A stretch of DNA of 41,021 bases. It comes from Gammaproteobacteria bacterium (GTDB lineage Bacteria > Pseudomonadota > Gammaproteobacteria > GCA-001735895). Every line of letters begins with the position of its first letter. Position 1 is the stretch's first letter. The DNA lies in assembly GCA_024229615.1 (NCBI GenBank), contig JAAESG010000542.1, positions 1 through 41,021 of the forward strand, given 5' to 3'. The translations under genes were made by a program, and so were the position numbers. The notes below the pieces were generated by a model, which saw nothing but the letters and a program-made list of their open reading frames with translations, searched no databases and had not been told where the DNA came from. Shown here piece after piece: positions 26,167 through 33,965 of the stretch.

Positions 26167-26970
26167 TTACGCGCGGCCCGCCTGTTCTTCAGGTCGCTCG
26201 TGCGCAACGATTTCGAGACCAACACCGTGCTCTTCACACAGCTGGATTACATCTTTGGGGACACCGTCGTCGGTAACCAGTGTTCCAACAGCCTCTATAT
26301 TTCCGATTCGGATAGGTGCGCGACGCTCAAACTTCATCGAATCGGTGACTAGTATGACCGAGCGGGCATGCTCGATGATGGCTCGGGTAACACGCACCTC
26401 GCGCAGATCAAAATCAAAAAAATCGCCATCGTTGTCGATGGCTGAGCACCCGATAATCGCGTAGTCGAGCTTGAAGTTGTCAATAAATTCCTCTGCACTG
26501 GGGCCTACAATTCCGCCATCAGAACGTCTGATGGCGCCACCAGTTATCATGACTTCCAGTCCGGGTGCGGGCCATAGCATACTGGCGACGTTCATATTGT
26601 TGGTGATCACCAGCATGCCTTTGCGATGGTAGAGATATTCGGCAACTCTTTCGGTCGTGGTGCCTATATTGATAAATAGAGATGAATTATCGGGTAGCAA
26701 GTCGGCGACGCGCTGGGCAATATCCGATTTTTCCTCGGCCATCAGTATTTTACGCGCACGGTAGCCGAGGTTTTCGACATTGTCCTTGACGATGGCGCCG
26801 CCGTGTACCCGTTGTACCAGCTGGTGCTCGTAAAGCTGGTTCAAATCGCGACGGATGGTTTGTGGTGTCACGCGCAAGTGATTTGACAACTGATCAACTT
26901 GTACCGAGCCATGTTCGCGGATGTAGTCCATGATCAAGTGCTGCCGTCTGCTGATATCGACGCTCATCAA
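26167..26970 (-). CDS. glpR: DeoR-family glycerol-3-phosphate regulon repressor
   Basis: Cytoplasmic repressor of 267 residues. The N-terminal DeoR helix-turn-helix covers about residues 8-60 (IREHGSVQVDQLSNHLRVTP then QTIRRDLNQLYEHQLVQRVH). The C-terminal sugar-phosphate sensor domain has the phosphate-binding FINIGTTTERVAEYL near 100-113. In E. coli, GlpR releases DNA on binding glycerol 3-phosphate. Position between glpV and glpS supports a local role. TTCG-type half-sites upstream of glpV are its likely targets. Confidence 0.88.
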   Translation of the reverse strand: MMSVDISRRQHLIMDYIREHGSVQVDQLSNHLRVTPQTIRRDLNQLYEHQLVQRVHGGAIVKDNVENLGYRARKILMAEEKSDIAQRVADLLPDNSSLFINIGTTTERVAEYLYHRKGMLVITNNMNVASMLWPAPGLEVMITGGAIRRSDGGIVGPSAEEFIDNFKLDYAIIGCSAIDNDGDFFDFDLREVRVTRAIIEHARSVILVTDSMKFERRAPIRIGNIEAVGTLVTDDGVPKDVIQLCEEHGVGLEIVAHERPEEQAGRA

Positions 26971-27002
26971 ATCTGCTTACCACCGAGTAATAACGTTTAG
27001 CG

Positions 27003-27032
27003 CCGCCGGGGCTCCCAATAAAACCCCGGCGG
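27003..27032 (-). promoter_or_regulatory. 9-bp GC-rich hairpin between glpV and glpR
   Basis: CCGCCGGGG (27003-27011) pairs perfectly with CCCCGGCGG (27024-27032) across a 12-nt loop. It lies 28 bases after the glpV stop in the direction of transcription. No T-run follows the stem, so it probably limits or processes read-through from glpV into glpR-glpS rather than stopping all transcription. Confidence 0.5.
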
Positions 27033-27059
27033 GTACTAGCCTTGTTGACTTTATCCCTC

Positions 27060-28787
27060 TCAGTTTTTCCAGCGCTTGATTAACTCGTCGTAGTTGACGG
27101 TTTGCCCCTTGGGCTTTTCGTTAACCTTTGCCTTCGGAGAGCCGGCTTTTTTCAGCCACTTGGCTGGATCCGATTCTTCGTTGAGCCGTGGCCCACAGCC
27201 GCCATAAGTGCCGGCTTTCTCGTCCGCGGACTGCATGCGCGACATGACCAGGTCCATTTCGGTTGCGAGTCGATCCATCGCCTGTTGCGGTGTGAAAGCG
27301 CCGGAGTTCACGTCTCCAATTTGCTGCCACCAGATCTGTGCCAGTTTTGGGTAGTCGGGCACATTGACACCGGTTGGTGACCACAGCACGCGATCGGGCG
27401 AGCGGTAGAACTCAACCAGGCCACCCAGGTTCGGGGCGCGCTCAGTGAACGAGGCGTGATTGATGGAGCTGTCGCGGATGAAGGTCAGGCCAACATGACT
27501 CTTCTTAACGTCAACGGTTTTGGAAACCACGAACTGCGCATAAAGCCAGGCTGCCTTGCGACGATCAACCGGAGTGGATTTGAACAGAGTCCAGGAACCC
27601 GCGTCCTGGTAGCCGAGCTTCTGACCCTCTTCCCAGTAGGGTCCATGTGGTGAAGGCGCCATACGCCAGAGTGGCTTGCCCGCGTCATCGACGGTATTGT
27701 TACCCGCACTTTTTGGGGTCACCATGGAAGCGGTAAACGCTGTATACCAGAATATTTGCTGCGCAACATTACCTTGTGAAAGAGCGGGCAAGGATTGATA
27801 AAAGTCGTAGCTTGCGGCACCGGGAGGTGCATATTTGCGTAACCATTCATCCCATTTACGAATCGCGTAAACCGCGGCCGGACCGTTGGCCGCACCCCCG
27901 CGAGATACCGAAGCACCAACCGGATTGCAGCTGCCGGATTCCATGCGAATACCCCATTCGTCGACTGGTATTCCGTTAGGCAAACCCTTGCTGCCTGCGC
28001 CGGCCATCGATAACCAGGCGTCTGTCATACGCCAACCAAGATCAGGTGCACGCTTACCATAATCCATGTGGCCGTATACCCTGACACCGTCGATATTCTT
28101 GACGTGCACCGAGAAGAACTCGGCGATATCTTCATAGGCAGACCAGTTAACCGGTACCCCGAGATCGTAACCGTACATGTCTTTGAACTTCTTTTGCAAA
28201 TCGGCACGGTCGAACCAGTCCTTGCGGAACCAGTACAGATTTGCAAACTGCTGGTCAGGCAATTGATACAATTTGCCATCTGGACCGGTAGTGAATGATT
28301 TGCCCACAAAGTCGTCAACGTCGAGCATCGGATTAGTCACATCCTTGCCTTCACCTGCCATCCAGTCAGACAGGTTCACCGCCAGTTGCAGCCGCGAATG
28401 GGTGCCGATCAGATCCGAATCGTTAATATAGGCGTCGTAGAGATTCCGCCTGGTTTGCATCTGGGTCTGAACCGCCTGTACTACTTCGCCCTCACCCAGT
28501 AGCTGGTGATTGACCTTGATTCCGGTAATTTCCTCGAAGGCTTTGGTCAGTGTTTTGGATTCGTATTCGTGGGTCGGAATCGTTTCTGACAATACATTGA
28601 TTTCCATCCCCTTGAAGGGTTTAGCGGCTTTAATAAACCATTCCATCTCCTTCATCTGATCCGATTGGGATAGTGCAGAAGGTTGAAATTCATCGTTAAC
28701 CCATTTTTTGGCTTCAGATGACCCGGCGTAAACTGATTGTGCGGAAAGCGCGGCAACCGTGGCGGCCAGCGCAATTTGCTTAAGCAT
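27060..28787 (-). CDS. glpV: glycerol ABC transporter periplasmic binding protein GlpV
   Basis: Family 1 solute-binding protein, 575 residues, longer than typical sugar-binding proteins (about 420) but in line with glycerol-type ABC receptors. The signal peptide MLKQIALAATVAALSAQSVYA is cleaved near residue 22. The mature part opens with a long helix region and continues MEINVLSETIPTHEYESKTL, TKAFEEITGIKVNHQLLGEG, as in family 1 proteins. First gene of the leftward cluster, followed by a hairpin and then glpR. Glycerol as ligand is inferred from the neighbouring glpKD and regulator genes. Confidence 0.85.
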   Translation of the reverse strand: MLKQIALAATVAALSAQSVYAGSSEAKKWVNDEFQPSALSQSDQMKEMEWFIKAAKPFKGMEINVLSETIPTHEYESKTLTKAFEEITGIKVNHQLLGEGEVVQAVQTQMQTRRNLYDAYINDSDLIGTHSRLQLAVNLSDWMAGEGKDVTNPMLDVDDFVGKSFTTGPDGKLYQLPDQQFANLYWFRKDWFDRADLQKKFKDMYGYDLGVPVNWSAYEDIAEFFSVHVKNIDGVRVYGHMDYGKRAPDLGWRMTDAWLSMAGAGSKGLPNGIPVDEWGIRMESGSCNPVGASVSRGGAANGPAAVYAIRKWDEWLRKYAPPGAASYDFYQSLPALSQGNVAQQIFWYTAFTASMVTPKSAGNNTVDDAGKPLWRMAPSPHGPYWEEGQKLGYQDAGSWTLFKSTPVDRRKAAWLYAQFVVSKTVDVKKSHVGLTFIRDSSINHASFTERAPNLGGLVEFYRSPDRVLWSPTGVNVPDYPKLAQIWWQQIGDVNSGAFTPQQAMDRLATEMDLVMSRMQSADEKAGTYGGCGPRLNEESDPAKWLKKAGSPKAKVNEKPKGQTVNYDELIKRWKN

Positions 28788-28839
28788 GAGAGATTCCTCC
28801 TCGCTATTCTGATTATTGGTTACATCGACAGGACCTGCG

Positions 28840-28868
28840 AAACTACCTTCGTATGTTCACATTGTCAA
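28840..28868 (-). promoter_or_regulatory. candidate sigma-70 promoter of glpV
   Basis: On the minus strand, TTGACA (28868-28863) is followed after exactly 17 bases by TAGTTT (28845-28840). The -35 is perfect and the -10 matches three of six positions. It lies about 50 bases upstream of the glpV ATG. Confidence 0.5.
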
Positions 28869-28922
28869 TAATTTGCTTTCGTTATGTTCGAAATAGCGTT
28901 CGATTAGTGCGTTTTAATTTCG
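28848..28922. promoter_or_regulatory. candidate GlpR operators upstream of glpV
   Basis: TTCGTATGTTCA (28848-28859) lies between the -10 and -35 elements, and a near copy, TTCGTTATGTTCG (28878-28890), lies just upstream of the -35. More TTCG half-sites are at 28899 and 28919. TATGTTCG resembles the half-site of the E. coli GlpR operator, and TTCG-type repeats are typical DeoR-family targets. Binding inside the promoter spacer fits repression. Confidence 0.5.
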
Positions 28923-28988
28923 TTTTAAATCAAAACTGATACATTCATAGCTTTAGCTTTGTACTATTCATGGCGTCGATAAGCCATT

Positions 28989-29471
28989 ATGATCACCGCC
29001 ATGGCGGAAACAAAAAAACTGCTCATCGTCGCGCACAATCCTTCGCCTAATACGCAGAAACTGGTTGAAGCCACGCTGCGCGGCGCCATGCATGAAGACA
29101 TTGACGGAGTAATAGTCAAACACATTCCACCTTTACAGGCGGCTGCCGATGACGTGCTCTGGGCCGATGCGATCATACTCGGTACGACCGAGAATTTTGG
29201 TTATATGAGCGGGGCGCTGAAGGATTTCTTCGATCGTATTTACTACCCCTGTCTCGAGCATACCGAGGCGATGCCTTTTGCCGCTTATATCCGGGCGGGC
29301 CTCGATGGTACCGGTACTAAAAATGCGATCGGCAAGATTACCTCCGGTTTGAAATGGAAAGCGGTACAGGAATCGATGATACTACAGGGCGAATATCAAC
29401 CCGGTTTCGAAGAACAATGCGAAGAACTGGGTATGTTGATGGCTGCCAGTCTTGAAAGCGGAATTATTTGA
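28989..29471 (+). CDS. flavodoxin-fold NAD(P)H-dependent reductase family protein
   Basis: Cytoplasmic protein of 160 residues with the flavodoxin-like pattern: KKLLIVAHNPSPNTQKLVEA binds FMN phosphate at the N-terminus, WADAIILGTTENFGYMSGAL followed by KDFFDRIYYP is the conserved second loop. It resembles NADPH-dependent FMN reductase / flavodoxin-family proteins. The start could be ATG 28989 or ATG 29001; the latter begins nearer the homology (MAETKKLLIV). No clear ribosome site is visible for either. Divergent from glpV, so its promoter may share the GlpR-site region. Partner and substrate unknown. Confidence 0.75.
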   Translation: MITAMAETKKLLIVAHNPSPNTQKLVEATLRGAMHEDIDGVIVKHIPPLQAAADDVLWADAIILGTTENFGYMSGALKDFFDRIYYPCLEHTEAMPFAAYIRAGLDGTGTKNAIGKITSGLKWKAVQESMILQGEYQPGFEEQCEELGMLMAASLESGII

Positions 29472-29524
29472 ATGAAACGGTTACTCCCCCTTAAGCGGGA
29501 GGTCCTTGGGCTCGGGTTGTCTGG

Positions 29525-29552
29525 CAAGATCCGGATCAATTCCGGGATGACG
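29525..29552. repeat. dispersed palindromic repeat copy
   Basis: AAGATCCGGATCAATTCCGGGATGACG-type sequence, matching the ATCCGG/CCGGGATGA family seen elsewhere in the window. It lies in the 233-bp gap between the reductase and SDR genes. Confidence 0.5.
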
Positions 29553-29644
29553 CCATGCCCTGGTATTATTCGCGCATAAGCTGTGGTCCGACATATCGAG
29601 ATCTTGTATCGTGCAGAACTTATAAGATCCCCGTTTTCACGGAG

Positions 29645-29682
29645 CCCCCGCGCCCGCGGGGTTGACGTATCGGGATGACATC
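29645..29682. repeat. dispersed palindromic repeat copy, second in the same gap
   Basis: A CCCGCGGGGTTGACGTATCG segment followed by GGATGACATC shows the same GGGATGAC half as the copies at 29525 and 38488. Two copies within 160 bp make this gap repeat-rich; no gene was seen in it. Confidence 0.45.
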
Positions 29683-29704
29683 ATAGCCGTTGGAGGGTTT
29701 TTAA

Positions 29705-30400
29705 ATGTCAAATTTTGGTGGGAAAAAAGCGATCGTTTTAGGAGGTACCTCGGGCATCGGGCTTGCAACCACCGAAATGCTGCTCGATGGCGGGGCCGAG
29801 GTTATCGCCGCTGGTCGACGTGAATGCGAGATCGACGGTGTTGAATGCGTACAGGTCGATGTGCTCGATCGCGCGGCTCTGGCCGAGTTGTTCGAGAGGA
29901 ACAATGGATTCGACTACCTTGTGAATGCCGCGACCGGGGGTCCTCGAGCGATCGGACCATTCCTGGAAATGGACCTCGACGGATTTCAGAATTCATTCGC
30001 CAAACTGTGGGGCTACGTCAATAGCGTGCGCCTCGGTGTTCCGCAGATGTCGGCATCCGGTGCCGTGGTGTTGATTAGCGGCTACCCGGCGCGCAAATGG
30101 CGTGCGGGAACGATTGCGATTGGTAGTGTGGGTGGATCGGTCGAAGCCTTCATTCATCTGGCCGCCAATGAAATCAGCCCGGTCCGTATCAACGGCGTTA
30201 GTCCCGGCCTTATCGACACCCCGATGTCACCACTGCAGGGAGACGAGCGCAGGGAATATTATGCAAAAGGCAGCGCGCAACATCTGATTCCACGTGCCGG
30301 GACTTCAAAGGAAGTGGCCGCGGCAGTCATCTTTCTGCTCGAAAATGAATTCGTGACCGGGACGATTGTCGATGTCGACGGTGGGGCAATCGTCACGTGA
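29705..30400 (+). CDS. SDR-family protein lacking the canonical Tyr/Lys pair
   Basis: Short-chain dehydrogenase/reductase fold of 231 residues. The NAD(P)-binding motif GGTSGIG (13-19) and NAATGG (74-79) are present, as are Ser125 (VVLISG) and the late RINGVSPGLIDTP motif. At the normal distance from Ser125 the catalytic YxxxK is absent: positions 138 and 142 are Ala and Val (TIAIGSVGGS). A YPARK sequence (127-131) is present but directly after the Ser, too early for the usual active site. It may be a divergent enzyme or a non-catalytic binding protein. GGAGG precedes the ATG; the stop overlaps the next GTG by four bases. Confidence 0.82.
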   Translation: MSNFGGKKAIVLGGTSGIGLATTEMLLDGGAEVIAAGRRECEIDGVECVQVDVLDRAALAELFERNNGFDYLVNAATGGPRAIGPFLEMDLDGFQNSFAKLWGYVNSVRLGVPQMSASGAVVLISGYPARKWRAGTIAIGSVGGSVEAFIHLAANEISPVRINGVSPGLIDTPMSPLQGDERREYYAKGSAQHLIPRAGTSKEVAAAVIFLLENEFVTGTIVDVDGGAIVT

Positions 30401-31536
30401 GTTTTGAAAGAATCAGCAAGACCCTGAGCGGTGATTCACCCGGGCGCAGTACCGAACTGAATTATTTTCGTATCGGACCCGTGGATGCGGTCCAGAAGGT
30501 CTACCTGCAAGCCGCAATGCATGCCGATGAACAACCCGGGATTCTGATTTTGCACCATTTATTGCAGTTGTTGCGCGCAGCGGATGCTGCCGGTGAATTG
30601 AATGCCCGCTTCGTAGTATTCCCGATGGTCAATCCATTGGGTATGGGCGATATCGAATTTGGCCAGCACCAGGGCCGCTACAATCGTGCTACCGGGGTCA
30701 ACCATAACCGTGACTGGCCGGCACTGTATGATGAGGTCGGCGCGAAACTCGGGGAGAAACTCGGCCCGGACGCGACCCAAAATATTGAGACGGTACGCGC
30801 AGTGCTGAGCGAGTGGGTCAAATCCCTGCCCACAGTCACGGCGCAGGATCAATGGCGCCAATGCGTAATCGGTGAAGCCTGCAATGCGGATTATGTTTTC
30901 GATGTGCATTGTGACGATGACTCGCTGGTGCATATCTTTACCATCCCGCAACTGGCTGACAACATGCAGCAGCTCGCCAACTGGATTGGTGCGGATGCGA
31001 CCTTGCTCGCCGAGGATAGTGGTGGCGGTTCTTTCGACGAAGTCTGGCCGGCTATCTGGTTGCGCCTCGCGCGCGATCATGCCGATAAACCCATACCCTT
31101 GCCAGTGGTTTCGTGCACGCTGGAGTATCGCGGTGCCTGCGACACTTTCGACGAGTTGAATCGACAGGATGCGCAGAATCTATACGGATATTTTCAGGCC
31201 CAGGGTTTGATTGGCGGAACAGCAATCAGTCGGCAGGGCGAGGCCGCCGCACCAACCGATTTACGTGCGACCGAGTATCTGCGAGCGCCACAGGCGGGTT
31301 TGCTGGCCTACTGTGTAGAACTCGGCGATCGGGTTGAGAAAGGCGATCGTATTGCCGACCTGATCGAACTCGATGGGGAGGGTGCATTCGTCTCGAGAAT
31401 CCCACTGTTGGCCGGAACATCGGGTCAGGTTATTTCGCGCAAGCTCAACAAGTATGTCTGGGCCAATGCCAATATCTCCAAGATCGTCGGCAGCGAAATA
31501 CTCGAGTCGCGCAGTGGAAATCTGCTCAGCGATTAA
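30397..31536 (+). CDS. succinylglutamate desuccinylase/aspartoacylase family zinc hydrolase
   Basis: M14-like zinc-dependent amidohydrolase of 379 residues (AstE/AspA family), which removes acyl groups from N-acyl amino acids. Zinc ligands are visible: His42 and Glu45 in MHADEQPG and His171 in FDVHCDDD. The NHNRDWP motif near 102-108 is typical, with Arg/Asn substrate contacts. The C-terminal region (QAGLLAYCVELGDRVEKGDR) resembles the barrel-like domain of this family. Starts with GTG inside the SDR stop, so both are coupled. No other ast genes are nearby, so the substrate need not be succinylglutamate. Confidence 0.87.
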   Translation: MSFERISKTLSGDSPGRSTELNYFRIGPVDAVQKVYLQAAMHADEQPGILILHHLLQLLRAADAAGELNARFVVFPMVNPLGMGDIEFGQHQGRYNRATGVNHNRDWPALYDEVGAKLGEKLGPDATQNIETVRAVLSEWVKSLPTVTAQDQWRQCVIGEACNADYVFDVHCDDDSLVHIFTIPQLADNMQQLANWIGADATLLAEDSGGGSFDEVWPAIWLRLARDHADKPIPLPVVSCTLEYRGACDTFDELNRQDAQNLYGYFQAQGLIGGTAISRQGEAAAPTDLRATEYLRAPQAGLLAYCVELGDRVEKGDRIADLIELDGEGAFVSRIPLLAGTSGQVISRKLNKYVWANANISKIVGSEILESRSGNLLSD

Positions 31537-31946
31537 ACCTCATCCGTAGATGTCAGTTTGCTCTCGGGCAAGTGCTCATCGGCGTGCAACCAACTGACCT
31601 TTTCGTTAAGGAAACTGTGATCCTGGGGTGCCAGTCGTTCGGGATCGTCAAATAGTCCGAGCTGCAGATGAATTTCGTCGGCTCGATTTTTATATTCGTA
31701 GGAAACCGGGGATCCGCACTGTCCGCAAAAGCTTCGAGTGACCCCGTCGTCGGTGATAAAGCGATTCGGTAGGGCGCCGGTGAAGATGACCTGATCCAGT
31801 TTAAATCCTGCAAAAGTCGTCATCACAGAACCACTTTGTCGACGGCAGGATTCGCAGTGACAGTGACCGACCCAGTCAAACTTGCCATTGATCTCGAATT
31901 TGACCGCGCCACAATAACAGTGGCCGCTCAGATTTTTGTCGCTCAT
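31533..31946 (-). CDS. GFA family (glutathione-dependent formaldehyde-activating-like) protein
   Basis: Zinc-binding protein of 137 residues with the Mss4-like fold. Cysteines fall in GHCYCGAVKFE (N-terminus), GHCHCESCRRQSGS and SFCGQCGSPV, the three blocks of the GFA family. The frame is open upstream, but ATG 31946 (MSDKNLSGHC) has a strong AGGAGGT ribosome site and is preferred. The stop codons of this gene and of the converging hydrolase overlap in TTAA (31533-31536). Most GFA proteins have no proven formaldehyde activity; function uncertain, though formaldehyde arises from demethylation reactions encoded nearby. Confidence 0.85.
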   Translation of the reverse strand: MSDKNLSGHCYCGAVKFEINGKFDWVGHCHCESCRRQSGSVMTTFAGFKLDQVIFTGALPNRFITDDGVTRSFCGQCGSPVSYEYKNRADEIHLQLGLFDDPERLAPQDHSFLNEKVSWLHADEHLPESKLTSTDEV

Positions 31947-32088
31947 AAGGCACCTCCTGCGATCGATAATACGCCCTTTGTGAAATGAAGTCGTGCGCCT
32001 GTAAGTCGGAATACTTGATTGGCTCCCATTTTTAGATCCTTGTCTCAGATCGATATTCGGGCTGACAATCATGCACTGGGATGGTGTT

Positions 32089-32454
32089 CTATTTGAACGC
32101 AGACTTTAAAACGAACTCTTCGAGTTTCTTGTCGATACCGAATACGTGCAGATCTAGCCACTTGTACAGAAAATCGGATAACGAGACCTGCAATGCCTGG
32201 TGCATGGTGGGGTCGGTTTCCAGCATCGCTTTGAGTTCTTCGCGAAAGCGATCATGCGCTTCAATGTGATCGGTGGCTTCTGGATAGTCGAGAATCCGCA
32301 TGTAGGCTTCTTCGAGAACGAAATGGTGTTCCGCGTAGAGCTTGAGGCGAGTTAGTACTTCGGGATCAAAGGGGACTTCCTTGATCTTGTCGATTAGCTC
32401 AAACAAGGCCTGGTGTTGCGTATCCTGCCAGATCAGGTTGCTGGTTTTTTGCAT
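32089..32454 (-). CDS. bacteriohemerythrin
   Basis: Non-heme di-iron oxygen-binding protein of 121 residues, four-helix bundle. Likely iron ligands are all present: His14 (QHQALFELI), His44 and Glu48 (HFVLEE), His63 and His67 (HIEAHDRF), His103 and Asp108 (HVFGIDKK). This single-domain form lies in the cytoplasm and may carry or sense oxygen, possibly supplying oxygen-using enzymes such as the nearby Rieske oxygenase; that link is inference. It is transcribed leftwards as an independent unit. The gap to the aminotransferase gene (32455-32626) shows nothing clear. Confidence 0.9.
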   Translation of the reverse strand: MQKTSNLIWQDTQHQALFELIDKIKEVPFDPEVLTRLKLYAEHHFVLEEAYMRILDYPEATDHIEAHDRFREELKAMLETDPTMHQALQVSLSDFLYKWLDLHVFGIDKKLEEFVLKSAFK

Positions 32455-32626
32455 TGCGCCGGATTCAACTTGAATTTCGGACCACGATAGAGGAAAAACC
32501 CGAGGTTAGTCAAGGAGCGGGCGGTAATACCATCTACTGCAAATATGAGAATTTGAAAATCTCCGCTTACCCGGGGACGAGGTTCGCTGGTGGTTCATTC
32601 CTTTTCAAAGGTGCGCAAAAAAACAG

Positions 32627-33949
32627 TCAGAATCGATTGAATTCGCGGCAGGCGATGTCGAGACCACGCAAGGTTTCTTCAAGGTCTCGCGCCGTATGTA
32701 CGGTAGAAACGAAGCGGCGCACTCCCGGTAGAATGTATTGTCCCTGTTTCATCAACAGGGTATCGAGTTTGCGCATCGCGACCTGATCGCTGGCGAGTAC
32801 ATCGGCCTGGTTGCATGGGGTCTTATCCATGAAAAGAATTTGCCATAGTGAACCGGTATGCTCTGCAATTGCCGGAATATTGTGCTGGTCGAGCAGCTTT
32901 TGCGTTTCCTTGCAGAGATCGTCGGCGAAGCCGTTCATACGTTCATAGACGCCTGGCTTGCCGAGCTCGTCGAGCATTGCCATGGTTGCCGCCGCGGCCA
33001 CCGGATTGCCATGCAGGGTGCCGTTAAAATAAGTATAGCCCTGCTGACCTTTCAGCTTTGGATCGGACAGGCTGATGACATCGGCACGCCCGGCGACGCA
33101 GGACAATGGTCCGCCACCGCCAACGACCTTGCCGTGGGTCGAGAGGTCGGGCTTGACGTCAAACCACTGTTGCGCACCGCCGTAACCCAGTCGAAAACCG
33201 GTGACCACTTCATCGAGAATGAAAAGTATGTCGTATTCATCGCATATTTGACGTATTTCCTGCAGGAACCCGGGTTGTGCCGGGATAATGCGTTGTACCG
33301 GCTCTGCGAAAATGGCGGCGACATCGCTGTGATGCTCTGCGACGATTTCGCGCAGCTTGTTGAGATCATTGTAGGGGCAGACCAGCATGGTCGAAACGGT
33401 CGCATCGGGTTGTCCATAGGAATCGGCGGTACCCTGCGGATAACTACCGGGCTCTTTGGGGAAGGTCGAAACGATCGCATAGTCGTGATTGCCGTGATAG
33501 GCGCCTTCGAATTTGAGGATCTTGTTACGCCCGGTGAAAGCGCGTGCAAGCCGCATCGCGTAGGCGGTTGCCTCTGATCCGGTGGTTGCATAGGCAATTC
33601 TTTCGGCACAGGGGATATCCTCGACCAGGCGTTCGGCGAGCTGGATCGCGACATCGTTCAACGAACCGAACATATGTGCGCCACGCTCGAATTGCGTCTG
33701 TGCGGCCTTGACCACGCTGGGGTGGGAATGGCCGAGGATCAGGGCGCCGGCGCCACCAACATAGTCGATATATTCATTACCATCGACATCCCACATGCGG
33801 GAACCTTCACCGTGTGTGTAAATCAGGCGAATATCGTCGGCTAACGAATAGCTGCCGAGCCCGGATCCGGGCAAGACACGGTCGGCAATCTCAAACAGTT
33901 CGCGCTGCGACAGCTTGTCGGATGAAGGTTGAGTTGCGGGAGAGGGCAC
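32627..33949 (-). CDS. class III PLP aminotransferase (glutamate-1-semialdehyde aminomutase-like)
   Basis: Fold-type I PLP enzyme of 440 residues. Key features are ATTGSEATAYAMRLAR near 121-136, KFEGAYHGNHDY near 146-157, ILDEVVTGFRLG with Asp246 and THGKVVGGG with the PLP lysine Lys274. Overall it resembles the GSA-aminomutase subgroup, which includes beta-amino-acid and omega-aminotransferases. The long upstream frame overlaps the Rieske gene and is rejected; GTG 33949 has AGGAG nine bases upstream, 16 bases after the Rieske stop. ATG 34018 is an alternative. Cotranscribed with the oxygenase, so it probably deaminates the demethylated product. True HemL is unlikely given the context. Confidence 0.83.
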   Translation of the reverse strand: MPSPATQPSSDKLSQRELFEIADRVLPGSGLGSYSLADDIRLIYTHGEGSRMWDVDGNEYIDYVGGAGALILGHSHPSVVKAAQTQFERGAHMFGSLNDVAIQLAERLVEDIPCAERIAYATTGSEATAYAMRLARAFTGRNKILKFEGAYHGNHDYAIVSTFPKEPGSYPQGTADSYGQPDATVSTMLVCPYNDLNKLREIVAEHHSDVAAIFAEPVQRIIPAQPGFLQEIRQICDEYDILFILDEVVTGFRLGYGGAQQWFDVKPDLSTHGKVVGGGGPLSCVAGRADVISLSDPKLKGQQGYTYFNGTLHGNPVAAAATMAMLDELGKPGVYERMNGFADDLCKETQKLLDQHNIPAIAEHTGSLWQILFMDKTPCNQADVLASDQVAMRKLDTLLMKQGQYILPGVRRFVSTVHTARDLEETLRGLDIACREFNRF

Positions 33950-33965
33950 GTTCAGAAACTCCTGT

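Noticed and set aside
31947-32072. Longer N-terminus for the GFA-family protein
   Set aside because: The ATG at 31946 has a strong AGGAGGT site and directly precedes the conserved cysteine block; the extension has no family similarity.
32627-33949. Calling the aminotransferase HemL (glutamate-1-semialdehyde aminomutase)
   Set aside because: The motifs fit the wider subgroup, but cotranscription with a Rieske oxygenase and absence of tetrapyrrole genes make a catabolic transaminase more likely.
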